Source of the DNA: Kiritimatiellia bacterium
GTDB taxonomy: Bacteria; Verrucomicrobiota; Kiritimatiellia; RFP12; UBA1067
Assembly (NCBI GenBank): GCA_018399555.1
Contig: JAGYOL010000009.1
Span: 1-37,694, forward strand
Reading direction: 5' to 3'
Length of the DNA stretch: 37,694 bases
Shown here: positions 25,336-33,774 of the stretch, piece after piece
Layout of the letters: every line of letters begins with the position of its first letter
Numbering within the stretch: the stretch's first letter is position 1
Translations under genes and position numbers: made by a program
Notes under the pieces: model-generated
What the model saw: only the letters and a program-made list of their open reading frames with translations
Databases searched by the model: none
Told to the model about the DNA's origin: nothing

Positions 25336-25968
25336 TCAGCGCGTTGCCAGCTTTTCCAGCCACACTGCCGCGTTTTGACTGTTTACAGCAACTTCGGAGG
25401 GACGCTCGGCTTTATCAAACGCAACCGCTGCCGCTTCACAGGCATCTGCCGCCATCTGGATGGCCTCGTCGCCACGCAGTTTCATGTTGGTTGAGTAGCT
25501 CTCTGCTTTTTTCTGTTGCGCCACTTTGTCCATACTTTTGCTCAGTTTGGCGACCATCGAGCGGTTAGCTGAAGCCTTGTCAAAATTGGCCGCCGCTTGA
25601 CCGTACAGGTTGGCCGCCGCCTTGCGCATGCCACCGGCACGTGCCATGCGTCGTGTGTAGTCAGACAACGCTTCATCGCTCTGGCCATGTTCCAGATCGG
25701 CGGCCTTCTCCTCCATCTCCTGCGCATGTGACACCTGGGTCAATGCCGCAAGTTCGCGGTTGGCGGCCGCATGTTCTAATATCTCCATCTTGCGTTCCTG
25801 AGTCGCATGGCCTTCAACCGTTACAGCAGCACTGGTGCGCCTTATACCTTTCTGCTTTGCAGCAGAAGGGGCGCCTTTTGAAGATTCCGCCGCAGTCAAA
25901 TGGGCCGTCAATCCTGCGGCAACATAAACCACCAGCGAAAAAATAATATATTTAAGCTGCTTACTCAT
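25336..25968 (-). CDS. Secreted Ala/Lys-rich helical protein of unknown function
   Basis: 210 residues that I do not recognise. The N-terminus (MSKQLKYIIFSLVVYVAAGLTAHLTAAES) is a signal peptide with a likely AxA cleavage site. The mature protein is rich in Ala, Glu, Lys and Met. It is predicted by eye to be almost entirely helical, with repeated Ala-heptad-like stretches (KAAANLYGQAAANFDKASANRS, DEAIQMAADACEAAAVAFDKAE) that could form coiled coils or a helical bundle. It stands alone on the - strand, convergent with the beta-strand repeat gene. A periplasmic or surface structural role is possible but not shown. Confidence 0.7.
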   Translation of the reverse strand: MSKQLKYIIFSLVVYVAAGLTAHLTAAESSKGAPSAAKQKGIRRTSAAVTVEGHATQERKMEILEHAAANRELAALTQVSHAQEMEEKAADLEHGQSDEALSDYTRRMARAGGMRKAAANLYGQAAANFDKASANRSMVAKLSKSMDKVAQQKKAESYSTNMKLRGDEAIQMAADACEAAAVAFDKAERPSEVAVNSQNAAVWLEKLATR

Positions 25969-26201
25969 AACGCATCGTCGTATTATTGCAAAAATGTAAT
26001 GAAATTACAAGCAGTAATGATGCCACACTCCGGCTATGGGATTTCAAATAGATAAGAGGTTTAATGAAAGGGGTTTAAGGCAAGACAGTAAGTTGTATCC
26101 GGCACTTGATGTCTTTACTGAGTGCGTACAGTTGAACACACCCTGCAAGCTGACCGCTGGTTTGCGGGCAAAGCCAGTTTTAGTCGCTGCAATTTTAGTT
26201 T

Positions 26202-26252
26202 CTGTCGTAAAAAACAAGAATTTACGCTTGGTTCCGGCTACGCTGGTTTAGG
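26202..26252. repeat. Intergenic repeat element, copy 2
   Basis: The gene-free gap 25969-26286 carries the same 17-mer, CTGTCGTAAAAAACAAG (26202-26218), as found at 19337-19353. It is followed by GGCTACGCTGGTTTAGGTT (26235-26253), related to the block after copy 1. Read on the - strand, the T run after CTTG could help terminate the permease gene (stop at 26287). Nothing else is recognised in this gap. Confidence 0.5.
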
Positions 26253-26286
26253 TTAAACACACTTGAAAAGGGTGTGGTGCCGTCAG

Positions 26287-28122
26287 TCAGGGGTTGTTGC
26301 GGGGACGTTTGCTTATCAGAAAAAGGTCGCGGATCTCGCGATGATTGCGAGCCATACTCCAACGTTCCTCAAAGTCTTCGGCCTGCACAACCTGTGCGAT
26401 CGCCGCCAGTGCGCGCAAGTGAAGCCGGCGCATATCTTTGGTTCCGATCAGCACAAAAACGGCTTTGACCTGCGGATTTTCATCTGAGAAAAAGATGCCT
26501 TCCGGTGCGCGGATAAGCAGAATTTTAAAGTCGCCGGCACCTTTTGAGATAATATGCGGCACCGCCACAAACTGGCTGATGGCGGTGGTGCCGTCCCGCT
26601 CACGTTCACGCAGCAACTCCGATATTTCATCGGCTGAGAGTCCCGGCAGGGATTCATGCAGCTCCGCAGCGATGATCTCCCACAGCTGCGAGAGGTTAAG
26701 AGGTTTAACAATTTCCAGAAAATGTGATTGCTCAACCATCAGGTCGAATTCATCGCGCACTATGTTGTCCCGGTTTTCAACAATGTCGCGCAGTTCCACG
26801 GAGAGATCACCGGTAACCAGCTCCTTGTTAGTGATGCGTTGCACGAGATGCAGCAGCGCAGGCGGCACAGAATCTGTTTTTTTCTGACGCAACAGATAAA
26901 GTAGAACGCCGGAAGCGATAAAGACGAGTGTGATAATCATAGGCTGCAAGCCTGTTTCGAACAGCAGAAACAGGAATGCGGCAATGCCGCCGATCTGAAG
27001 CCATGGATAAAGAGGGGCTTTGAAAGTTGGGCGATAGCTTACAATTCTGCTTTCACGCATCACAATCACCGAGAGATGCGCGAAAATGTTGGATACCAGA
27101 ATAACCGCCGAGGCCGCTTTGACCAGCAGATCCAGCTTGAGTATGACTGCGAGAGCGATTAGTGTGCCGGTAGCCAGAATGGCCACAAAGGGTGTTGATT
27201 TAACCGTGCTGGTTTTGGCGAAAAATCTGGGCAGCATATCATCTTTGGTCAGTGCCACAGGGTAATGTGATGCGGTGAGAATCCCTCCGTTGGCGGTAGT
27301 GACAAATGCCAACAGAGAGCCGATCAGCACCGCGACGTACATGAAAGCACCCAGGCTGCTTCTGGCTGCTGAGGCAATCGGAGTCAGACTTCCACGCAGT
27401 TCCTCAGGCGGCAGCAATCCTACTACCGTAAATGTTATCAGGGTGTAGAGCAGTGTGACAGCGATCGTTGAGGCGATCAGTCCCAGCGGGATATTGCGTG
27501 CGGGATTTTCCACCTCTCCCGCTACGCTTGCGGTTGTCAGCACGCCACCGAATGAGACAAACACAAAGCCTGCGGTTGCGAAGAGTGATGCGACCCCGTT
27601 GCTGATAAAGGGCTTAAAATGCTGAACCTCCATATGCGGCATCCCCAGAACAAAAAAGGTGAGCAGCACGCCAATCAGTGCAAAAACCAGAATGATCTGG
27701 AAACGGACCGCCTCCTTGACGCCCCTCAGGTTGATGCCGGTGAAAAGTGCGGTGAAAAGCAGAGCTGCGAGTGAAAGATTGATGCCGATGGCGATATGCG
27801 CCAATTCCGCCAGGCCGATAATCGCGAAGGCGCTTTTCAGGGATAGAGCCAGCCAGCTCAGCAGACCAGAGACAGTTCCGAAAAGCTGGCCGAAGGTACG
27901 CGAGACGTAAAAGTAGTCACCGCCGGATTTGGGCATTGCGGTGATCAGCTCTGAAAGACTGAGCACCGTTGTTAGTGCCACCATGCCGGCAATCAGGTAG
28001 GCTAGGCAGACCGCCGGACCGGCTTTGCTGAAAGCCAGACCAGGCAGAACAAAGAGCCCCGAGCTGATCATTGCACCGGAGGAGATGCAGAAAATACTGG
28101 TGAATCCGATTGTCTTTCTCAT
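26287..28122 (-). CDS. APC-family amino acid permease fused to a PTS EIIA-type domain
   Basis: 611 residues in two parts. Residues 1-412 are an amino acid/polyamine permease with about 12 membrane helices and the family motifs ISSGAMISSGLFVLPG and SVAGEVENPARNIPLGL. Residues about 468-611 match a fructose/mannitol-type EIIA (PTS IIA type 2) domain: LLRERERDGTTAISQFVAVPHI carries the presumed phosphorylated His (H523), then ILLIRAPEGIFFSDENPQVKAVFVLIG and the HLRALAAIAQVV helix. A soluble linker (412-468) joins them. EIIA-like modules usually receive phosphate from HPr, so transport may be tied to PTS or nitrogen-PTS state; this is inference. AAAGG precedes the ATG by seven bases. It lies last in a - strand run after rarA. 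Confidence 0.88.
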   Translation of the reverse strand: MRKTIGFTSIFCISSGAMISSGLFVLPGLAFSKAGPAVCLAYLIAGMVALTTVLSLSELITAMPKSGGDYFYVSRTFGQLFGTVSGLLSWLALSLKSAFAIIGLAELAHIAIGINLSLAALLFTALFTGINLRGVKEAVRFQIILVFALIGVLLTFFVLGMPHMEVQHFKPFISNGVASLFATAGFVFVSFGGVLTTASVAGEVENPARNIPLGLIASTIAVTLLYTLITFTVVGLLPPEELRGSLTPIASAARSSLGAFMYVAVLIGSLLAFVTTANGGILTASHYPVALTKDDMLPRFFAKTSTVKSTPFVAILATGTLIALAVILKLDLLVKAASAVILVSNIFAHLSVIVMRESRIVSYRPTFKAPLYPWLQIGGIAAFLFLLFETGLQPMIITLVFIASGVLLYLLRQKKTDSVPPALLHLVQRITNKELVTGDLSVELRDIVENRDNIVRDEFDLMVEQSHFLEIVKPLNLSQLWEIIAAELHESLPGLSADEISELLRERERDGTTAISQFVAVPHIISKGAGDFKILLIRAPEGIFFSDENPQVKAVFVLIGTKDMRRLHLRALAAIAQVVQAEDFEERWSMARNHREIRDLFLISKRPRNNP

Positions 28123-28180
28123 CTGAGACCTTTACTGTATTCGGTGGCAGTATTATAAAGAGGTGTGCTGTGATCGGCAA

Positions 28181-29485
28181 TTAAAAACTGTTGCGGAAAC
28201 GTTGCATGCGCTTTCTGATTGTATCTTCATATCCGCGTTCCACGGGACAGTAATAGGTTTTGTCGATCGGGATATAGTCTTGGGTCACCTGCGTGTCTTT
28301 ATAGTCATGCGGATATTTGTAATTCTCAGCCGCTGCATTTTTGCCTTCCGATTTGATGTGCATATTTTTGAGGTGTTCCGGCACTGCCATCACGCGTCCG
28401 GAGCGGACATCAGCGAGTGCCGCGTCGATAGCTTTGTATGATGCGTTGCTTTTAGGGGCGGTAGCCAGATAGGTTGTTGCCTGTGCCAGGGTGATACGCG
28501 CCTCCGGCATACCGATAAAAGCAACGGCCTGCATGGCCGCCACCGCCAGGGTCAAGCCGCGCGGATCGGCGTTGCCGATATCCTCCGATGCCAGAATAAT
28601 CAGCCGCCGCGCGATAAAACGGGGGTCTTCTCCCGCTTCCAGCATTTTCGCCAGCCAGTAGATTGCGGCATCCGGATCGGAACCGCGGACCGACTTTATA
28701 AACGCTGAGATTGTATCGTAATGGCCATCTTCATCGCGGTCGTAAAGCACCATTTTACGCTGCACGCAATCCTGCATGATCGCGACGCTGATTTGGATGG
28801 TTCCGTCACTTTCGGCCGGAGTCGAGCGAACTGCCACCTCGAGTGCGGTCAGGGCACGCCGGGCGTCACCTTCACAGATTGTGGCCAGAAAGCCGGCGGC
28901 CTCCGCACTGATCAGAGCATTCATATCGCCGAGACCGTTGGTTTTGTCATTCAGGGCGCGGTTTAAAAGCGCGATAATATCCTGCTCATCCAGCGGCAGC
29001 AGCTCGAAGATCAGAGAACGTGAGGTCAGCGGCGAGTTGACAAAGATATTGGGGTTGTGGGTGGTTGCTCCGATCAGTGTTACCGTGCCGTCTTCGACAT
29101 AGGGCAGCAGGGTGTCCTGCTGTGCTTTGTTGAAACGGTGGATTTCATCGATGAACAGCACTGTTGACTGACGATCCCTGAACAACCTGGCTCCTTCACA
29201 TATTTTGCGCAGCGTGGCGACATTCGAAAGAACCCCGCTTGAGCGTTCAAAACGACACTTTGTAACTTTGGCGATAACCTCAGCCAGTGTTGTTTTGCCG
29301 CAGCCGGGGGGACCGTAGAAAATCATGTTGCTCAGACGGTCGGCTTCGATCACCCGCCGCAGCAGTTTGCCGGGGCCCAGAATATGCCGCTGGCCGACAA
29401 TCTCGTCGAGGGTTGTCGGTCGCATGGTTGCCGCCAGCGGTGCACCGCTGGAGCCAGCTTCAAAAAACAGGTCATTCCGGCTCAT
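28181..29485 (-). CDS. rarA: Replication-associated recombination protein A (RarA/MgsA)
   Basis: AAA+ ATPase related to clamp-loader subunits, acting at stalled replication forks. 434 residues, the family's usual size. LAATMRPTTLDEIVGQRHILG at the start, Walker A FYGPPGCGKTT, Walker B VLFIDEIHRFNKAQQD, sensor 1 LIGATTHNP, LTSRSLIFEL arginine finger region, GDARRALTALE sensor 2, and the C-terminal MgsA/tetramer part with SEDIGNADPRGL and NMHIKSEGK. The gene starts nine bases after the VanZ-like gene. Weak ribosome-binding site. Confidence 0.95.
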   Translation of the reverse strand: MSRNDLFFEAGSSGAPLAATMRPTTLDEIVGQRHILGPGKLLRRVIEADRLSNMIFYGPPGCGKTTLAEVIAKVTKCRFERSSGVLSNVATLRKICEGARLFRDRQSTVLFIDEIHRFNKAQQDTLLPYVEDGTVTLIGATTHNPNIFVNSPLTSRSLIFELLPLDEQDIIALLNRALNDKTNGLGDMNALISAEAAGFLATICEGDARRALTALEVAVRSTPAESDGTIQISVAIMQDCVQRKMVLYDRDEDGHYDTISAFIKSVRGSDPDAAIYWLAKMLEAGEDPRFIARRLIILASEDIGNADPRGLTLAVAAMQAVAFIGMPEARITLAQATTYLATAPKSNASYKAIDAALADVRSGRVMAVPEHLKNMHIKSEGKNAAAENYKYPHDYKDTQVTQDYIPIDKTYYCPVERGYEDTIRKRMQRFRNSF

Positions 29486-29493
29486 ATTATCGG

Positions 29494-29883
29494 CTATTCG
29501 CTCTCTTTATACGGGTTGAATCTGGCAAGCAGGAAAATTATGGCAGCGGCGATCAGAGTGCCGCTCAGATTGGCTGCCATGTCCCATATCTCCATCGACC
29601 GGGTTTCGGTGAAGCAGAGCTGCATGATCTCCATCAGCAATCCGTAGAGGGAGACTGCCGCCGCCAGCATAATCAGGTGGCGGGGTCTTGTTCTGAGCTT
29701 CGGTGGCAGAGCCAGGCTCCAGGTGAAGGTGAGCAGCGCATATATGCAGAGGTGCGCTGCTTTGTCAACGCCTGCAAAATCAAGCGAGCCGCTGTCGGGA
29801 AGATATTCGGGATCAACCAGCGAGAGCAGCGGAATCAGCAGAGTGAAGATTAGTGCGGGGATATATTGTTTCACGGAATTCAT
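29494..29883 (-). CDS. VanZ-like membrane protein
   Basis: 129 residues with about four hydrophobic segments. The VanZ-family signature is present: DKAAHLCIYALLTF in the second segment, and E-x-x-Q...R-x-x-E-x-x-D-x-x-x-N-x-x-G (LLMEIMQLCFTETRSMEIWDMAANLSG) leading into the last helix. Function in non-resistant bacteria is unknown; VanZ itself gives low-level teicoplanin resistance. It overlaps the mutarotase stop by four bases (ATGA), so the genes are coupled. Confidence 0.85.
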   Translation of the reverse strand: MNSVKQYIPALIFTLLIPLLSLVDPEYLPDSGSLDFAGVDKAAHLCIYALLTFTWSLALPPKLRTRPRHLIMLAAAVSLYGLLMEIMQLCFTETRSMEIWDMAANLSGTLIAAAIIFLLARFNPYKESE

Positions 29884-30779
29884 GTAAGTACAGCCTGTAG
29901 GGTAGCACCGACCGTAATCATTTCGCCAGGTTGAACCGTAACCGCCTGCTGTGGAATCATCACCGGTGCTACGGTCAGCATGCCGGTGTATTCATCATCG
30001 CCGAAATCGGGTATGGCTACGGCCTGTTCCCGTCCGGGATTCCATACGACCAGATGTTGCATGTCATGGTATTTCAACAGGATGTCACGCCGCAGAGCGG
30101 TATCGCGAATGGCGACAGCATGATCAGGTGCATCAAAGAGCGCATATTTGAATTCATCGATTGTCAGATTGCCCCGCAGAACTTTATCTTCTTTGTCGGC
30201 TCCCTCGGTATAAGTATGGCCATCCAGTCCGTGAACGGCGACACCTGCGATATCACGTACTTTGAAGTAGGGGTGAATCGACTGTGAAATGCGGAAAGGA
30301 TGCTTATCACGGTTGTACGAGGAAACCTCGATTGTCAGATTGTCACTGAGGGCGATACGCTGAACCAGTTCAAAGCGGTGTGGCCAGAGAGTGAGGGTCT
30401 GATCGCTGTAGATTAGTCCCAACGTGATTTCCGAAGTGGAACTGTCATAGGTTGTGGAGAGCACCTCCCATTGTGAGAGTCGTGCGAAACCGTGCCGTGG
30501 CAGCTCCGGTTCGCCGGCCTCGCCGAACCATGGCCAGCAGAGTGGAATGCCGCCGAATATTCGTTTGCCTCGCTCGTGAGCACTTGCCCGGCTGTTGAAA
30601 AGTGTTGGTGCGTGCCCCATCGGGCGATAGTTGAGTACTTGTCCGCCATACAGAGATATTTCGCAGTGACCGTGGGTATTGACCAGTACCGCCTCCGGCA
30701 GACCGCAAGGTGATTCGCGAAAAGCAATTCTTCCTGTGGCTCCGAATTTTCGATTCATTTCATGTAAGTCTGACATCAT
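29880..30779 (-). CDS. D-hexose-6-phosphate mutarotase (YeaD-like aldose 1-epimerase family)
   Basis: Interconverts alpha and beta anomers of glucose-6-phosphate or related sugars. About 299 residues with YGGQVLNYRP, KRIFGGIPLCWPWFG, LPRHGFARLSQWEV, the catalytic-site region QSIHPYFKVRDI, HGLDGHTYTEGAD, and VVWNPG near the end. These are the YeaD-family landmarks, with both active-site His (RHGFAR and IHPYF). Start at an ATGATG pair near 30779. It is 68 bases downstream of nadA on the same strand and probably in the same transcript. Confidence 0.92.
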   Translation of the reverse strand: MMSDLHEMNRKFGATGRIAFRESPCGLPEAVLVNTHGHCEISLYGGQVLNYRPMGHAPTLFNSRASAHERGKRIFGGIPLCWPWFGEAGEPELPRHGFARLSQWEVLSTTYDSSTSEITLGLIYSDQTLTLWPHRFELVQRIALSDNLTIEVSSYNRDKHPFRISQSIHPYFKVRDIAGVAVHGLDGHTYTEGADKEDKVLRGNLTIDEFKYALFDAPDHAVAIRDTALRRDILLKYHDMQHLVVWNPGREQAVAIPDFGDDEYTGMLTVAPVMIPQQAVTVQPGEMITVGATLQAVLT

Positions 30780-30847
30780 ATGAAGTTGTTCTCTTTTCCG
30801 TCGCTGTTATCGAAATTAAGTAAGAGTTTGTAATCAGTCGGTAAAAA

Positions 30848-31750
30848 CTATGATTTAGCAAGCATGGTCTGAATGGAATTACGGGCTCGAGATGCAATTG
30901 GCTCCGGCACCTGAACTACACTGCGCATCTCCTGTAGCGACCATAAAAGCTTTTCCAGTGTGATTTTTTTCATGTTGGGGCAGATTGCCCGGTCGTGAAG
31001 CGGCACAAACTGCTTATCAGGGTTTTCCAGTTTCAGACGGTAAAGGATACCAACCTCGGTTCCGACCACAAACATTTTTCTGTCGCTTTCCCTCGCAAAG
31101 CGGCACATGCCGCCAGTTGAGAGCACCTGGTCGGCGGCATCACGCACCGGTTTGGGGCTCTCCGGATGCACCATGACAACTGAATCCGGGTAGCGGTGCC
31201 GGGCACCCTGAATCTGTTCCTCCATCAACCGGGCATGTGTGGGACAGAATCCCGGCCAAAGAATGAATTTCCGTTTGAGCTGTTCGGCGGTATAGGCACC
31301 CAGATGCCGATCCGGCACAAAAATAATCTCCTGTTCCGCCGGATATGAGGCTGCAATCGCGATTGCGTTGGAAGAGGTGACACAGCAGTCGCTCTCCGCT
31401 TTGATCTCAGCGGTACTGTTGACATAACAGAGCACCTTGGCCTCGGGGTGTTGCTTCTTGAGATCGCGCAGCTGATCGGCATTGATCATATCCGCCATCG
31501 GGCAGCCGGCTCCGGCATCAGGTATAAGAACCGTTTTGTCCGGATTGAGGATCGCAGCGGTTTCGGCCATGAAATGCACCCCGCAGAAAACAATCACCTC
31601 CGCAGTGACCTCACTCGCTTTACGTGCGAGTTCAAGTGAGTCGCCGGTGAAGTCGGCGATGTCCTGAATCTCATCGATCTGATAGTTATGAGCCAGTATG
31701 GTAGCGTTCTTCTGGCACTTGAGTTTTAAGATTTCTTCCGCTATCTGCAT
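30848..31750 (-). CDS. nadA: Quinolinate synthase A
   Basis: Condenses iminoaspartate with DHAP to quinolinate in NAD synthesis, using a [4Fe-4S] cluster. 300 residues from ATG 31750, which has GGAG five bases upstream; a TTG at 31771 in frame is less likely. Cluster cysteines are in PDAGAGCPMADM, WPGFCPTHARL and RAICPNMKKITL. AHNYQIDEIQDIADFTGDSLELAR and VHPESP are also family hallmarks. nadB and nadC are not nearby. It heads a - strand gene run that may reach the permease. The 384 bases upstream (31751-32134) hold no convincing gene. Confidence 0.95.
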   Translation of the reverse strand: MQIAEEILKLKCQKNATILAHNYQIDEIQDIADFTGDSLELARKASEVTAEVIVFCGVHFMAETAAILNPDKTVLIPDAGAGCPMADMINADQLRDLKKQHPEAKVLCYVNSTAEIKAESDCCVTSSNAIAIAASYPAEQEIIFVPDRHLGAYTAEQLKRKFILWPGFCPTHARLMEEQIQGARHRYPDSVVMVHPESPKPVRDAADQVLSTGGMCRFARESDRKMFVVGTEVGILYRLKLENPDKQFVPLHDRAICPNMKKITLEKLLWSLQEMRSVVQVPEPIASRARNSIQTMLAKS

Positions 31751-32134
31751 AATTCTCCGTGCTGATTGCAATTAAATTTTTTAAATCAGCGCGATTATAA
31801 CGTTTTTTTCCGCAGCAATCCATTCCGAATCTCATGTCGCTGTTTTTAGGGAGGGCAATCCTCTGTTGCCACCTGTGCACAATATGTTTACGGGCAGTAC
31901 CTTCCTGACGTGATTTGCTCTTATCCTATTCTACGGCAAAATGGCAACTGCCGTTTTTAGGCTTATCCGGGGTACGACAAAACAGCGAAACTTGACAATA
32001 GCCCGGTGGATGTCTGAAACCTGAACGTAACTCCTTGTTATTTGGGCTGCGCATAATGTGACAGTCAGTCCAAAGGGGTTCTCTCGCACAAGCATCATAC
32101 GCTGAACCGAAACTCTGAAATACGTCATTACACT

Positions 32135-33042
32135 TCATCGGACAATAATTGACAAGCCTTGCACCAGCTCAACTCTGATCTCACCGAGGATATTGTCATA
32201 GGCGACACGCCATAAAGACTTATCGCCCAAATTCGTGTTTACAAAGGGCGAAACCAAAGTTTTCGGTTTAAACCTGGCAATAACATATTGCGTCGGAGGA
32301 TTCAGCAGAGCGGTGTTTTGAATCTGGAGTGAAAGACTGGAAACATCCAATGCGTTCGGAACAACAAGTGTGTCACAACTGCCGTCCATTGCGATATTTA
32401 TGAGTAGCGTGCCTGCCAGGGTTGATTCTGATGCGATTGTCAGGGTTCCCACTGAATCTATACCACCTGGAGCAATCAGCCCGTTGACAGTCAAGGTTCC
32501 ATTTGTGACGAGTCCGCCACCACTGAGTGAAGTCAGGCTTTGGGTATGCCCGTTTAAGTCCAGAATTGCTCCCGTGGCCACAGTTGCCTCCGAATTGGAT
32601 GGCATGATGTCGGTTAAACCGCCGTGCCCTGAATATATAAGTTCGATTCGATCAATCCAGGTTGCAGAGTCTTTACCGATTTGGGTTCCTCTCAGTTTCA
32701 GTGTGTGTGTGCCTGCTGTTATATAGGCTGTGCCGGTAAAGGTGTCGCCTAGTTTCGTAAACGCTGTTGAAGGGATGCTGAACTGCGTTTCTTCGTCGAT
32801 TCGTATTGCTAATGCCGATGCCTTATAATTAGGACGATTGCCGGCAAGAAACGAAAAGATGCAAAGACCTGAAGTTGGCGCGGTGAAGGTGGTGACCAAT
32901 TGGTGCTGTTTGTATCATCCAGCCAGATGCCCGAACCATCCTGCGCACCAGATATGCCGGTAACTGCGTCCCATGTATTAGTCACCGCTTGCGCCTAAAT
33001 GCCCACTGCTGAAAGCACTGAGGTAATCGAAAGTTTGACCAC
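32135..33042 (-). pseudogene. Decayed autotransporter-associated beta-strand repeat gene
   Basis: Two coding blocks in different frames. The 5' block begins near GTG 33042 with a signal peptide (VVKLSITSVLSAVGI), interrupted by an in-frame TAG (32997-32995). It resumes as AQAVTNTWDAVTGISGAQDG and continues to the GIWLDDTNSTNW region, typical of a PATR N-terminus. At about 32899 the frame changes, and the 3' block reads VTTFTAPTSGLCIFSFLAGNRPNY..., a jelly-roll module like that of the gene at 22701. Repeat-type strands follow (ILDLNGHTQSLTSLSGGGLVTNGTLTVNG starts near residue 110 of that block), ending GLSIIVR. A stop in the signal peptide plus a frame break make it a pseudogene. The missing middle suggests a deletion. 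Confidence 0.75.
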
Positions 33043-33071
33043 TTTTCGCTCAATGTTTGATCTCCCTGCGC

Positions 33072-33386
33072 TCAGTCAGCGTGAAACATCTCGGGCATTG
33101 GCACGCACACCGGCGAACGGTCGGGGTTGGTCTCCATGATGTCCGCCATATGTTCCCACCATTGGCGCACCACTGGATTTTGTGGCAGCCGGTCGGCCGT
33201 ATTGTTGTCGGACAGTTTCTGCACGGCGAACAGGATGAGCGATTCCTGATCGAGAAAGATTGAGTAATCGCAGACGCCTGCATCACTAAGGATACGCGAC
33301 AACTCCGGCCAAATTTCGTCGTGTCTTTTCTTGTATTCGGCCTCGCATCCGGCTTTCAACTTCATTTTGAATGCTACTCGTTTCAT
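33072..33386 (-). CDS. rhaM: L-rhamnose mutarotase
   Basis: Interconverts the anomers of L-rhamnose. 104 residues from ATG 33386, the family's standard length: MKRVAFKMKLKAGCEAEYKK, RHDEIWPELSRILSDAGVCDYSIFL, and the C-terminal WWEHMADIM...PMPEMFH. GAGG precedes the start by about five bases; the in-frame extension up to 33428 runs through a tandem repeat and is not part of the family. No other rhamnose gene is near, so it probably serves a catabolic pathway encoded elsewhere, fed by secreted enzymes like those at 17-22 kb. Confidence 0.92.
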   Translation of the reverse strand: MKRVAFKMKLKAGCEAEYKKRHDEIWPELSRILSDAGVCDYSIFLDQESLILFAVQKLSDNNTADRLPQNPVVRQWWEHMADIMETNPDRSPVCVPMPEMFHAD

Positions 33387-33406
33387 GGTGCCTCGCTTCG
33401 ATTGAA

Positions 33407-33430
33407 TTTCACACATTGTTTCACACATTG
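33407..33430. repeat. Tandem 12-base repeat in the rhaM leader
   Basis: TTTCACACATTG occurs twice back to back (33407-33418, 33419-33430), followed by TT. It lies 21-44 bases upstream of the rhaM start on the - strand (read there as CAATGTGTGAAA twice). Direct repeats in this position can be activator half-sites, but this is only an inference. Confidence 0.6.
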
Positions 33431-33624
33431 TTCCTATTATTAACCTAACTGTAAAGAAGATTTACACAAATTAAAAATGCCCAATTCTTTTAAGTTATCC
33501 GGCCATTTCAGGAACGGACGGCTTTTGAATCTATTTTTCATTCACTATTTGATGTCTGTTAATAACTCCCGTTGTTAAAAGGACTTCTTTGTGTTAAACT
33601 GTTCCCTAAATAAAACAGCCCCGC

Positions 33625-33664
33625 CAAGCGGCATCGCTTGCCTACGTGCGTACACGCACAGGCA
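33625..33664. repeat. Adjacent hairpins in the rhaM-hem intergenic gap
   Basis: The 388-base gap 33387-33774 separates divergent genes. It holds CAAGCG-GCAT-CGCTTG (33625-33640) and, overlapping it, an imperfect hairpin, TGCCTACGTGCG...CGCACAGGCA (33639-33664), with stems TGCCT/AGGCA and GTGCG/CGCAC around a 2-base bulge. Such compact GC-rich hairpins in an AT-rich gap look like a REP-type element. No clear promoter could be assigned in the gap. Confidence 0.5.
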
Positions 33665-33774
33665 GGTAACCAAACTGAGACTGTGTTAAGAGCGTAAGCC
33701 AGTTAACAAAAGAACAGTAGAGTTTTAAGCATCGTTGTTTTTATTGGAAAATTTGAGTTTATAGCGACTAATTT

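Noticed and set aside
26036-26251. 71-codon + strand frame in the gap between the helical protein and the permease
   Set aside because: It runs across the intergenic repeat element and shows no ribosome-binding site or family features.
31926-32138. 65-70-codon - strand frames just after the decayed repeat gene
   Set aside because: Two overlapping frames of equal quality, no ribosome-binding site, no recognisable domain; treated as non-coding.
32641-32665. T-loop-like string GTTCGATTC suggesting a tRNA
   Set aside because: It lies inside the repeat-protein remnant and has no acceptor or anticodon stem around it. No tRNA was found by eye elsewhere in the window.
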